NCBI GenBank assembly: GCA_964480695.1
Contig: CAYZPO010000015.1
Coordinates: 1 to 21,142 of the forward strand
Length of the DNA stretch: 21,142 nucleotides
From: CAZDDW01 sp964480695
GTDB taxonomy: Bacteria; Patescibacteriota; Patescibacteriia; UBA9934; CAZDDW01
Direction: 5' to 3'
The notes below the pieces were generated by a model. That model did not search any database and was not told the origin of the DNA. It saw only the letters and a list, made by a program, of their open reading frames with translations. Below are positions 7,040-13,650 of the stretch, piece by piece. Numbering within the stretch: position 1 is the stretch's first letter; each line of letters starts with the position of its first letter. The position numbers and the translations under genes were made by a program.

Positions 7040-7291
7040 ATGTGTTCACGTCAACAAGGTTCCGACGGAGCCGATCGCCCATCATCTGCCACGGACCACG
7101 CTGACCGAAAGGCCAGCGACAACGTCGGTGACCATGACACATCGACCCGGCCGGAACAGTCCGGTGGTGAGAGCTCGGACTCTCAGCAGGCCAAGCCACC
7201 GGCCAAGAAGCCGGCCGGGACAACGCTCTCGACTATCGAGCGGCTGCACAGTCGTGGTCAGCGTCCGGCCAACCCGCCGTACCACGTCTAA
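7040..7291 (+). CDS. Small hydrophilic, probably disordered protein
   Basis: An 83-aa product with almost no hydrophobic residues: the first half is rich in Asp, Ser, Gly and His, then AKPPAKKPAG (about 51-60) and a basic tail ending GQRPANPPYHV. No domain is recognisable and disorder is likely. It is called a gene because AGGAGG (7026-7031) sits 8 nt before the ATG, a good promoter lies upstream, and terminator hairpins follow. An overlapping plus-strand frame from 7014 is rejected because its start coincides with the -10 region. The base composition is GC-rich like the other orphan genes. The function is unknown. Confidence 0.7.
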   Translation: MCSRQQGSDGADRPSSATDHADRKASDNVGDHDTSTRPEQSGGESSDSQQAKPPAKKPAGTTLSTIERLHSRGQRPANPPYHV

Positions 7292-7341
7292 ACTACCGGG
7301 GCCACAACTGAGTTCCTTCCGTCCTCCTGACTCGTACTCAC

Positions 7342-7378
7342 GCCGACCGCTGCGCTTTCTCGCGCCCGGTCGGCTTCT
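7342..7378 (+). terminator. First hairpin after the small-protein gene
   Basis: GCCGACCG (7342-7349) pairs with CGGTCGGC (7367-7374), with a further GCGC/GCGC inside, followed by only a weak T-rich stretch TTCTCC. Confidence 0.5.
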
Positions 7379-7394
7379 CCATTTAAGAAACCAA

Positions 7395-7424
7395 AAACCC
7401 GAGCCGCAAGGCTCGAGTTTTTTT
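7395..7424. terminator. Bidirectional terminator between the small gene and secA
   Basis: AAACCCGAGCC and GGCTCGAGTTT flank a 4-nt loop and are followed by T runs on both sides. The stem has one C-A mismatch in plus-strand RNA but a G-U pair in minus-strand RNA, so it fits secA best while also serving the converging gene. Confidence 0.8.
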
Positions 7425-7464
7425 GTCTAATTTTGACAAGCTTACGCGTGTCATTCCTCGAATA

Positions 7465-7481
7465 ACGCCCTTACGGGCGTC
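7465..7481. repeat. 17-nt palindromic repeat, copy 1
   Basis: ACGCCCTTACGGGCGTC, a hairpin with stem ACGCCC/GGGCGT. The identical 17-mer occurs at 21115-21131, both preceded by AAT plus one base. Here it lies inside a larger CGTGTC/GACACG inverted repeat just after the secA stop. Confidence 0.8.
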
Positions 7482-7495
7482 ACTCCCGACACGAC

Positions 7496-10243
7496 CTACG
7501 CGCCGCAACACTTCTTATATTTCTTCTCTGAACCACAAGGGCAGGGTTCGTTGCGACCTACTTTGACCGACTTCTTAGCAGAACCCCCCTCCTGTCCCCC
7601 CTTGGAAAGGGGGGAGGACTCGCTACCTCCTTTATTCGCTCCCTGGAAAATTATACCAGCACGTTCGAAAATACCCTTCCCTAGCTCAGCCGCTTTCTTA
7701 GCTTGTCCGACATTTACAGAGTACTTAAAGAAATTATTTACAACCTCTTGGTTTATCGCACCTTGCAGTTCATTGAACATGCCGTAGGCTTCTTTTTTAT
7801 ATTCAATCAAAGGATCGCGCTGACCGTATCCGCGCAAACCAATACTAGTACGCAGCGCAGTCATGTTGTCAAGATGATCTACCCAAAGCGAGTCAACAGA
7901 ACGGAGCAGAACTGAGCGTTCTACATTCTTCAGCTCCTGACGATCATCAAACAATTCCTCAAGCTTCTGATAAGCCACGCCCACGAACTCCATAAACTTC
8001 TCAATAATCTGCGTGCGGATCTCAGCTAAATGCATTTTGTCTCGTGCAGCCTGATCGAGCAACTTCTTAATCTCATCTTTCTGAACTTCGTCCATTGGAA
8101 TAATCGAACCAGCAACCTCGAGGATCTCCTTAGTATCAAAATCGCCTTCACCTGTATGGAAGAACACGACAGACTCGATCTCATCTTTAGTCATTTCTAA
8201 AATCTCATCTGCCAGTGAACGCACATCATCCAAAGCAACCTTTTCAAGTAAACCACGACGGAACTTGTAAATCACTTCCCGATGTTTATTCAAAACATCA
8301 TCATACTCCAACACATGTTTACGCATGTCAAAGTGATGACCCTCAACTCGTGTCTGAGATTTCTCGATCGACCCAGTAACCATCTTGTTCTCAATCGGCA
8401 TATCTTCAGGAACACCGATGCGCTCCATTAAGCCTTTCACGCGGTCAGAAGCAAAGATGCGCATCAGGTCGTCATCCATAGAAACAAAAAATTGCGTTGT
8501 TCCAGGATCACCCTGACGAGCAGAACGTCCACGCAGCTGATTGTCGATTCGACGAGACTCATGCCTTTCTGTTCCGAGCACGAACAAGCCACCCATATCT
8601 AAAATCTTTTTCTCTTGCTCTTCATTTTTAGGAATCCCTCCAAGTTTAATATCAACTCCACGACCAGCCATATTCGTCGCAACCGTAACCGCCCCCATCA
8701 CACCAGCCTGAGCTACAAACTCAGCTTCTTTCTCATGATTCTTGGCATTGAGCAAATTGTGTTGAATACCTTCACGAGACAACATTTCAGACAGCATCTG
8801 GTTTTTATCAATCGAAGCTGTACCAACTAGAACTGGCTGACCAGACTCCTGCAACTCCTTGACTCGCTGGACAACAGCCTTAAATTTCCCAATCTCAGAA
8901 CTATAAACTCGATCTGGAATGTCACGTCGCTGGTCCGGTTTATTGGTTGGGATCTGAGTCACCTCAAGATCATAAATTTTTGAAAACTCCTCAGCCTCAG
9001 TCGCGGCCGTACCAGTCATACCAGCCAACTTACCGTACATGCGGAAATAATTTTGGAAAGTAATCGTGGCCATGGTGCGCGACTCGCGCTTGATCTCTAC
9101 TTTTTCTTTAGCTTCAATCGCTTGGTGCAAACCTTCAGAATATCGTCGTCCTTCCATCATCCGTCCTGTAAACTCATCAACGATAATGATCTCATCATTC
9201 TTAACCACGTAATCTTTGTCTTTTTTAAACAACACTTCTGCCCGCAAAGCCTGTTCAATATGATGAACCATCTGGATTCCACCTTCGACATACAAATTTT
9301 CAACATTCAACGCCTTTTCTAGCTTGTCGATCCCGGCCTGCGTCAAAGTCGAGGTCCGCATCTTTTCGTCAATATTGTAATCCTCATCCTCAGACAATGT
9401 TCGAACCAATTGCGCGTAGCGATAATACTGATCTGAAGCTTTGTCATCTGGGGCCGAAATAATCAACGGTGTTCGCGCTTCGTCAATCAAAATTGAGTCA
9501 ACCTCATCCACGATCGTGTAGTGCAATTCTTGACGTTGCGCCATCTGATCAAACGAACTAACCATGTTGTCGCGCAAGTAATCAAAACCGAACTCGTTGT
9601 TCGTACCGTAAGTAATATCTGTTTCGTACGCTTCTTGACGAGACACTGGACGCAAGTAGTCCATCTCGACTTTAAAGACCCCTAGTTCATCACGTTCCTT
9701 ATCCACTTTTTGCTCTTCAGCCGAACCTTCTTCAAGTTTGTAGTCTGGATCATACACGTAACCACTTTCGTGCTGAATACAACCAGTAGACAAACCAAGC
9801 GCATGATAGATCTGACCCATCCACACAGCGTCACGCTTGGCCAAATAATCGTTCACGGTCACAACGTGAACCCCTTTGCCTGATAACGCATTCAGATAAA
9901 CCGGCGCAGTCGCAGTCAAAGTTTTACCTTCACCGGTGCGCATCTCAGCAATGTTCCCGCGGTGCAATGTAACCCCACCCATAATCTGCACGTCATAATG
10001 TCGCTGTCCCAGGGTGCGCTTTGAAGTTTCTCGAACAACCGCAAAAGCTTCGGACATCAGTTTATCCTCAGTCTCGCCTTCTGTCAGGCGCTTCTTAAAT
10101 TCATCCGTTTTCGCTCGAAGCTGTTCGTCAGTCAGTTTCTGAACCTCAGGCTCAAGCGCGTTAACCTCTTTGACCCGTTGGCTTAACTCAGCCAAAACCT
10201 TCTTATTCGGGTCACCAAAAATTTTCTCTAAAATTTGTGCCAT
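7496..10243 (-). CDS. secA: Preprotein translocase ATPase SecA
   Basis: SecA is the cytoplasmic motor that pushes unfolded preproteins through SecYEG. I choose the ATG at 10241-10243 (915 aa, MAQILEKIFGDPNKKVL), typical of SecA N-termini, rather than 10312. The order is canonical: Walker A MRTGEGKTL, the DEAD-like motif VDEVDSILIDEARTPLIIS, preprotein-binding domain, the second motor half with TNMAGRGVDIKLGG and RRIDNQLRGRSARQGDPG, helical scaffold, and the C-terminal zinc motif RNEPCPCGSEKKYKKCCG. Just before the zinc motif is a low-complexity linker containing SPLSKGGQEGG, encoded by a palindromic repeat inserted in frame. The promoter is 19 nt upstream and there is no Shine-Dalgarno. Confidence 0.97.
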   Translation of the reverse strand: MAQILEKIFGDPNKKVLAELSQRVKEVNALEPEVQKLTDEQLRAKTDEFKKRLTEGETEDKLMSEAFAVVRETSKRTLGQRHYDVQIMGGVTLHRGNIAEMRTGEGKTLTATAPVYLNALSGKGVHVVTVNDYLAKRDAVWMGQIYHALGLSTGCIQHESGYVYDPDYKLEEGSAEEQKVDKERDELGVFKVEMDYLRPVSRQEAYETDITYGTNNEFGFDYLRDNMVSSFDQMAQRQELHYTIVDEVDSILIDEARTPLIISAPDDKASDQYYRYAQLVRTLSEDEDYNIDEKMRTSTLTQAGIDKLEKALNVENLYVEGGIQMVHHIEQALRAEVLFKKDKDYVVKNDEIIIVDEFTGRMMEGRRYSEGLHQAIEAKEKVEIKRESRTMATITFQNYFRMYGKLAGMTGTAATEAEEFSKIYDLEVTQIPTNKPDQRRDIPDRVYSSEIGKFKAVVQRVKELQESGQPVLVGTASIDKNQMLSEMLSREGIQHNLLNAKNHEKEAEFVAQAGVMGAVTVATNMAGRGVDIKLGGIPKNEEQEKKILDMGGLFVLGTERHESRRIDNQLRGRSARQGDPGTTQFFVSMDDDLMRIFASDRVKGLMERIGVPEDMPIENKMVTGSIEKSQTRVEGHHFDMRKHVLEYDDVLNKHREVIYKFRRGLLEKVALDDVRSLADEILEMTKDEIESVVFFHTGEGDFDTKEILEVAGSIIPMDEVQKDEIKKLLDQAARDKMHLAEIRTQIIEKFMEFVGVAYQKLEELFDDRQELKNVERSVLLRSVDSLWVDHLDNMTALRTSIGLRGYGQRDPLIEYKKEAYGMFNELQGAINQEVVNNFFKYSVNVGQAKKAAELGKGIFERAGIIFQGANKGGSESSPLSKGGQEGGSAKKSVKVGRNEPCPCGSEKKYKKCCGA
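7581..7620. repeat. Palindromic repeat inserted in frame in secA
   Basis: CCCCCCTT (7596-7603) and AAGGGGGG (7607-7614) form a hairpin, flanked by a further C6 run at 7584-7589. It encodes part of the linker ESSPLSKGGQEGGS before the zinc motif. The composition resembles dispersed C-run/G-run repeats that I associate with CPR genomes; that link is from memory. Confidence 0.6.
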
Positions 10244-10262
10244 AAGCTTAAATAATGATCCT

Positions 10263-10291
10263 AGTGTACCCCAAACCCTGAGTTTATTCAA
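10263..10291 (-). promoter_or_regulatory. secA promoter
   Basis: Minus strand TTGAAT (10286-10291), 17-nt spacer, TACACT (10263-10268), giving a leader of about 13 nt with no Shine-Dalgarno. Confidence 0.65.
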
Positions 10292-10313
10292 GGGATAAAT
10301 TAAGCTCACCATC

Positions 10314-10342
10314 TTGACAAATGGACTAATTTAAGCTACGAT
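10314..10342 (+). promoter_or_regulatory. Promoter of the 211-aa orphan gene
   Basis: Perfect TTGACA (10314-10319), 17-nt spacer, TACGAT (10337-10342). The transcript would begin at a 6-bp hairpin, CGCACC (10350-10355) with GGTGCG (10368-10373), directly before the Shine-Dalgarno. Confidence 0.8.
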
Positions 10343-10388
10343 ACCTCCTCGCACCTACGACTGACCTGGTGCGGAAAGGAGAACGACA

Positions 10389-11024
10389 GTGTCATCACCC
10401 TTCTTGTCCCCCCGACAACTGTTCCAGATCATGAACCAGGCCGAGAGGTTTTGGTTGAAGTGTCAGGAACCTGGACGGCAACTCACGAAAAAAGAGGAGA
10501 TCAAAGACGCCCTACCCATGATCCAACACTTGTTCGGAATCGGACAAGATCCGATCTTGGCCGCGGCCATCCGCCAGGTCATTCAGGCCTGGATCTGGGC
10601 TGCGATCCAGAATCTCGGTTCCTGCCTGCTGGAGCCTGAGTCCCACCTCTACTGGTGGAGGAGTACGGATCAGATCGAGGCCCAACAGAACGGACGTCAG
10701 ATCCACCCAGACCTGGCCCTGGGGTTCAGCGAGATTATGCCCTGGGTCATGGTAGCCACCATGGGCGAACAGGTCATCAACGCCACCGATCACCTGATCG
10801 GCCACATGAAGGAAGCGGTCACCCTTGTGGTGCCCCATGACCAGGTAGAGGTGGATCGGATCTTCGCCGACATCGAGGGCCTGATCGAGCAGGTCTCGAT
10901 CGTCTCCACCGAAGCAGGAGAACCGATCTTGATCCGCGAAATCCAGACAACACTCCTGATCCGTCACGGCCTCAGGCCCGAGGACTGGGATGGTGGTGAC
11001 ACCATCGACGAGGAGATCGAGTAG
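10389..11024 (+). CDS. Unrecognised 211-aa soluble protein
   Basis: No family is recognised. The start is GTG, chosen because AGGAG at 10377-10381 is 7 nt upstream. The product looks mostly helical: amphipathic segments at 8-25 and 36-50, a more hydrophobic helix AAAIRQVIQAWIWAAIQNLG (about 58-77), and another, FSEIMPWVMVATMGEQVINA (about 113-132). These are amphipathic with charged neighbours, so I do not call membrane spans. The C-terminus is acidic (WDGGDTIDEEIE). The gene is GC-rich with C/G-ending codons, has its own promoter and a perfect 11-bp terminator, and is divergent from secA. Confidence 0.8.
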   Translation: MSSPFLSPRQLFQIMNQAERFWLKCQEPGRQLTKKEEIKDALPMIQHLFGIGQDPILAAAIRQVIQAWIWAAIQNLGSCLLEPESHLYWWRSTDQIEAQQNGRQIHPDLALGFSEIMPWVMVATMGEQVINATDHLIGHMKEAVTLVVPHDQVEVDRIFADIEGLIEQVSIVSTEAGEPILIREIQTTLLIRHGLRPEDWDGGDTIDEEIE

Positions 11025-11072
11025 CCCCTGCCTGCTATTCGACGAACAACACGAAGTACATTCCTCCCACGG

Positions 11073-11110
11073 CCGTGGGCGTATCCTCTACGCCCACGGT
11101 TGTTCGTTTT
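11073..11110 (+). terminator. Terminator after the 211-aa gene
   Basis: Perfect 11-bp stem CCGTGGGCGTA / TACGCCCACGG with a 5-nt loop (11073-11099) and a T-rich tail. The next gene's -35 begins at 11112, immediately after the tail. Confidence 0.9.
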
Positions 11111-11111
11111 C

Positions 11112-11140
11112 TTGACCCAAACCAAAAAATCCAGTAAGTT
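11112..11140 (+). promoter_or_regulatory. Promoter of the 143-aa/113-aa gene pair
   Basis: TTGACC (11112-11117), 17-nt spacer, TAAGTT (11135-11140), 57 nt before the ATG. In the leader, CCTCC (11161-11165) could pair with GGAGG of the Shine-Dalgarno (11188-11192) and modulate translation; this is weak evidence. Confidence 0.65.
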
Positions 11141-11197
11141 CAGAACAGGACATCAAAAAACCTCCACAGGGGGGGATTAGGGATAAAGGAGGCCGCT

Positions 11198-11629
11198 ATG
11201 AGATCGGGGATTAAGTACGCACTTCACATCCGGATCAAGTCCGGAGACACCATGGATTGGGGTACCCCGATCATCGTCCTGCCGGACTGTGACCACCTAC
11301 CGCTAGGGATCGATCAGGAGGACCAGGTACTGGTCGGAACTGCTCCGGAAGAGCTCAAGGCGATCATCTTCGATCTGGTCACCTTTGATGATTCAACCGT
11401 CGAGACTCCGACCGGCCTGTGTCTGTACATCAACAATGGCTGGGACGTCGACGGGGTCGATCTGGACCATGCCGAACGCGACTTCGCCCTAGGGCGCAAC
11501 CACGAGCAGTACTCGTACCGGGCGATCGAACTGGTACCGACCAGTAATGGTACGATCACTGTCCGTCACAACCCTGGCAAGACCAGGGAACGGACACTGA
11601 TCGACTTCAAGCTCATGCCGACCGAGTAG
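11198..11629 (+). CDS. Unrecognised 143-aa protein
   Basis: No family is recognised. The sequence alternates short hydrophobic strands with acidic turns (TPIIVLPDCDHLPLGID, AIIFDLVTFDDS, GLCLYINNGWDVDGVD, YRAIELVPTSNGTITV), suggesting a mostly beta soluble domain; there is no signal peptide. AAAGGAGG at 11185-11192, 5 nt before the ATG, fixes the start. The next gene follows after 64 nt with its own Shine-Dalgarno and no terminator or promoter between, so the two are probably co-transcribed. Codons are GC-rich. Confidence 0.8.
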   Translation: MRSGIKYALHIRIKSGDTMDWGTPIIVLPDCDHLPLGIDQEDQVLVGTAPEELKAIIFDLVTFDDSTVETPTGLCLYINNGWDVDGVDLDHAERDFALGRNHEQYSYRAIELVPTSNGTITVRHNPGKTRERTLIDFKLMPTE

Positions 11630-11693
11630 GTTTGGCTGATCAAATATCACCATCTTCCACCTGGAAGCATAGAAAGGACAAGAGGGATCACAC

Positions 11694-12035
11694 ATGGCTA
11701 AGGTACTTCGCGTAGCTGTCCGCAGAGTTCGAAGCGGAAAGCTCAAGGACGACCGCATCGTACGACCGAGCAGCCCCATGCCGGGATTCAACCGGGGCGG
11801 CCAATTCGTCTTCGGCAATACCGCCACCCAGCCGCTCTTCGTCAGGGGCGGTAGTAGCGGATTCCAGCTCAAGCTCGAACAGGGCTGGAAGGTCAAGCTG
11901 CAGAGAACCGGCCAGGCACCGCGAACCATCAAGGGTACCGGCCAGACCGTCACCCTTCCTGCGAACGCCCAGGGAACGGTCACCTTCAAGGGCAAGAGGA
12001 TCAAGGTGATGTTCCAGTTCCTGAACTCGATGTAG
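11694..12035 (+). CDS. Small basic beta-rich protein
   Basis: A 113-aa product, strongly basic and glycine-rich, without signal peptide or cysteines. It begins AKVLRVAVRRVRSGKLKDDR, has a middle QFVFGN ... PLFVRGG ... FQLKLEQGWKVKL, and ends GTVTFKGKRIKVMFQF. This layout faintly recalls an FHA-like N-terminal module in Myxococcota gliding-motility proteins (RV.I..GKL.EER... and ...GK.LLFQF), which I recall only approximately; treat it as a weak lead. AGAGGGA at 11681-11687 precedes the ATG. It is probably the second gene of an operon with the 143-aa gene and is followed by a strong terminator. Confidence 0.8.
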   Translation: MAKVLRVAVRRVRSGKLKDDRIVRPSSPMPGFNRGGQFVFGNTATQPLFVRGGSSGFQLKLEQGWKVKLQRTGQAPRTIKGTGQTVTLPANAQGTVTFKGKRIKVMFQFLNSM

Positions 12036-12099
12036 GAACAACGAGTCCGAGCTCCCTCCAGCACCTTCGACATGACACCCGACCCACCACGTCACACGG

Positions 12100-12138
12100 C
12101 CGTGATCGCGCATTCTCTCGCGCGGATCACGGTTGTTT
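12100..12138 (+). terminator. Terminator after the 113-aa gene
   Basis: CCGTGATC (12100-12107) pairs with GATCACGG (12125-12132), with additional GCGC pairing inside, followed by TTGTTT. Confidence 0.85.
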
Positions 12139-12142
12139 CATT

Positions 12143-12182
12143 TAAAAAAAGAATCGGCCCCCCGCGTGAAGCACGGAAGGCC
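12143..12182 (-). terminator. Terminator of the 277-aa lipoprotein gene
   Basis: On the minus strand GGCC (12179-12182) and GGCC (12156-12159) flank GTGCTTCAC, followed by GATTCTTTTTTT. It lies back to back with the converging plus-strand terminator. Confidence 0.6.
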
Positions 12183-12221
12183 AAAAGACGTTCTCGTCAT
12201 AGTTGTCGTGGAGCCAAGCTC

Positions 12222-13055
12222 CTAGTCGCGGCTTGGCGGCCCCTCTTCGACGTAGGTCCGAAGGAAGCCGTAGTCGTAGACCCGATCATTGTCGGACGTA
12301 TCTCCGATCAGGTAGGGTAGCTCCTGCACCAGGACAGTCGGTCGCTTGAGGTACGGACCACTCAGGTGGCCGTCCCACCAAGCGTAGTACTCCTCGTTGG
12401 TCTGCACGGTATAGGTGCCGCACCGGTGGTACAGGATCTGGTCGAAGACGCGATACCCGTCGGACTCGAACAGATAGGCCTGTTCGTCCAGAACACCGTG
12501 GTACCACAGCCGCCCGTCGTGGATGTCGTCGAAGCTCAGGTAGTCTAGTCTGTCCAATGGCTCCGGACCGAAGTCGAGTGACTCGACCCAAGCACGCTGC
12601 AGTTGCTGATCCTTGAAGTAGTACCGCCACACCTCTCCCTGAACGCGACCGTCTTCGGGGTCACCCAAGGAGTAGCCGATCTCCCAGATCTCGAACCGAG
12701 GCGAGTTGAAAATCTCGGTCCCGCTCATCAGCTCGTCGCTGGGGAAAGCCGTGCGAACCCCGGTCGACCAGTTGTACGAAGCCTGGCTGACGATCGATCC
12801 ACCCACGCGGATCAGGACCTCGGTTTTGAGGTACTTGTTCGACGTAGGGCCGGTGATGTCCAACGGACCCTTGGAGAGCCGTTCCCAGCTCAGGGTCTGG
12901 TCGTCCTCGAGTTCGAAGGTACACACGTAGTGCGACCCCACCTCCTCGCTCTCCAAGCTGGAATCCTCGGACACGATGGTGTCCACGGGTTCGGAAGTAC
13001 AGGTGGACAGGAACAGGCCTGCCACCACGACAGTCAATAAGAGGTGCATTCGCAT
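12222..13055 (-). CDS. Predicted lipoprotein of unknown function
   Basis: A 277-aa product with a short charged N-terminus, a hydrophobic core (LLLTVVVAGLFL) and a lipobox LSTC with Cys19; Thr at -1 is less usual than Gly, Ala or Ser. An acidic linker (about 27-40) leads to a domain rich in aromatic and acidic residues (WERLSKGPLDITGP, SYNWSTGVRTAFP, FEIWEIGYSLGD, VWRYYFKDQQLQRAW, RLWYHGVLDE), looking beta-rich. No catalytic motif or family is recognised. Start support: AAGGAGG (13063-13069 on the minus strand) 7 nt upstream and a promoter beyond. The stop lies in the loop of a GCCAAGC/GCTTGGC hairpin (12213-12237). Codons are GC-rich. Confidence 0.85.
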   Translation of the reverse strand: MRMHLLLTVVVAGLFLSTCTSEPVDTIVSEDSSLESEEVGSHYVCTFELEDDQTLSWERLSKGPLDITGPTSNKYLKTEVLIRVGGSIVSQASYNWSTGVRTAFPSDELMSGTEIFNSPRFEIWEIGYSLGDPEDGRVQGEVWRYYFKDQQLQRAWVESLDFGPEPLDRLDYLSFDDIHDGRLWYHGVLDEQAYLFESDGYRVFDQILYHRCGTYTVQTNEEYYAWWDGHLSGPYLKRPTVLVQELPYLIGDTSDNDRVYDYGFLRTYVEEGPPSRD

Positions 13056-13093
13056 CAGACAACCTCCTTCAGGTCAGATACGCGAGAAATCAG

Positions 13094-13120
13094 ACTATAA
13101 CAAAAAAGAGGTTGTGTCAA
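13094..13120 (-). promoter_or_regulatory. Promoter of the 277-aa lipoprotein gene
   Basis: Minus strand perfect TTGACA (13115-13120) and TATAGT (13094-13099) with a short 15-nt spacer. The -35 lies entirely within the loop of the hpf terminator hairpin. Confidence 0.6.
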
Positions 13121-13133
13121 GCCCAACCCCTTT
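13101..13133 (-). terminator. hpf terminator
   Basis: On the minus strand AAAGGGGTTG (13124-13133) pairs completely with CAACCTCTTT (13105-13114, one G-U pair) around a 9-nt loop, then runs into further Ts. The loop carries the -35 of the next gene. Confidence 0.8.
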
Positions 13134-13145
13134 ATTTTTGCCTTA

Positions 13146-13526
13146 CTAATATTCATCTTCTGGCTCTGCTTTCCGGCGCATCAACTTCTTCCACAACCCG
13201 GCTCCTTTACGCACCTTGGTTTTCTTTTTTTCCTTTAATCGGCGCATCTGACGTTGTAGATCGTCTTTGGCTCCATCAACCGCAGCGTATAAATCCTCAT
13301 TAAATTCTTCGACTCGAAGCAGGTTGCCTGGCACTTCCACCGTAAACTCGCACTTAAAATGTGGTCCTTGTCTGTGACGACCTGACTCATCAGCCACTTC
13401 AATTGAGACCTTAACTGGCTCAAATTTTTTCACGTATTTACGCAGAGAAAGCACTTTTTCCTCAGTGTACTGCCGGATCGCGTCCGTTAACTCCATGTTG
13501 GTGGCTTTGATGTTGATAATTTGCAT
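13146..13526 (-). CDS. hpf: Ribosome hibernation-promoting factor (short HPF/YfiA type)
   Basis: HPF binds the small ribosomal subunit in the mRNA/tRNA channel and stores ribosomes in an inactive state. The 126-aa product has the beta-alpha-beta-beta-beta-alpha core: MQIINIKATNMELTDAIRQY, a lysine-rich stretch, VKVSIEVAD, FKCEFTVEVPGNLLRVEE, and the second helix DLYAAVDGAKDDLQRQMRRLKEKK. A basic tail and acidic end (AEPEDEY) follow; there is no long C-terminal dimerisation domain. Its -10 is extended (TGATATACT, 13558-13566 on the minus strand), giving a leader of about 24 nt without a Shine-Dalgarno. It is monocistronic and divergent from the Asp-rich lipoprotein gene. Confidence 0.93.
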   Translation of the reverse strand: MQIINIKATNMELTDAIRQYTEEKVLSLRKYVKKFEPVKVSIEVADESGRHRQGPHFKCEFTVEVPGNLLRVEEFNEDLYAAVDGAKDDLQRQMRRLKEKKKTKVRKGAGLWKKLMRRKAEPEDEY

Positions 13527-13557
13527 AAATTTTTTAGATAAATAAACTCGTGCTTTT

Positions 13558-13566
13558 AGTATATCA
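13558..13566 (-). promoter_or_regulatory. hpf extended -10 promoter
   Basis: Minus strand TGATATACT with no clear -35 (TTTTTC at 17 nt). It lies only 5 nt from the divergent promoter's -35, so the two polymerases would compete. Confidence 0.5.
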
Positions 13567-13567
13567 C

Positions 13568-13596
13568 TTGCCTTTTTAAAGAAAAAGGCCTATAAT
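13568..13596 (+). promoter_or_regulatory. Promoter of the Asp-rich lipoprotein gene
   Basis: TTGCCT (13568-13573), 17-nt spacer, perfect TATAAT (13591-13596). The spacer is nearly filled by the palindrome CCTTTTTAAAGAAAAAGG (13571-13588), a possible operator. Confidence 0.8.
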
Positions 13597-13650
13597 TCTT
13601 TTTCTGTTCCTTCACTACCAACTCTGGGTCACCCATGAGAAAGGACCAAC

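Noticed and set aside
7433..7462. Promoter starting with TTGACA after the secA terminator
   Set aside because: No -10 at 16-18 nt on either strand and no gene follows.
10345..10381. Shine-Dalgarno sequestration by CTCC in the 211-aa gene leader
   Set aside because: The CTCC lies at or before the predicted transcription start, so it is probably not in the mRNA.
11489..12113. Two minus-strand frames opposite the 113-aa gene
   Set aside because: No promoter or SD for them and they cross the plus-strand gene's terminator region; shadows of GC-rich coding sequence.
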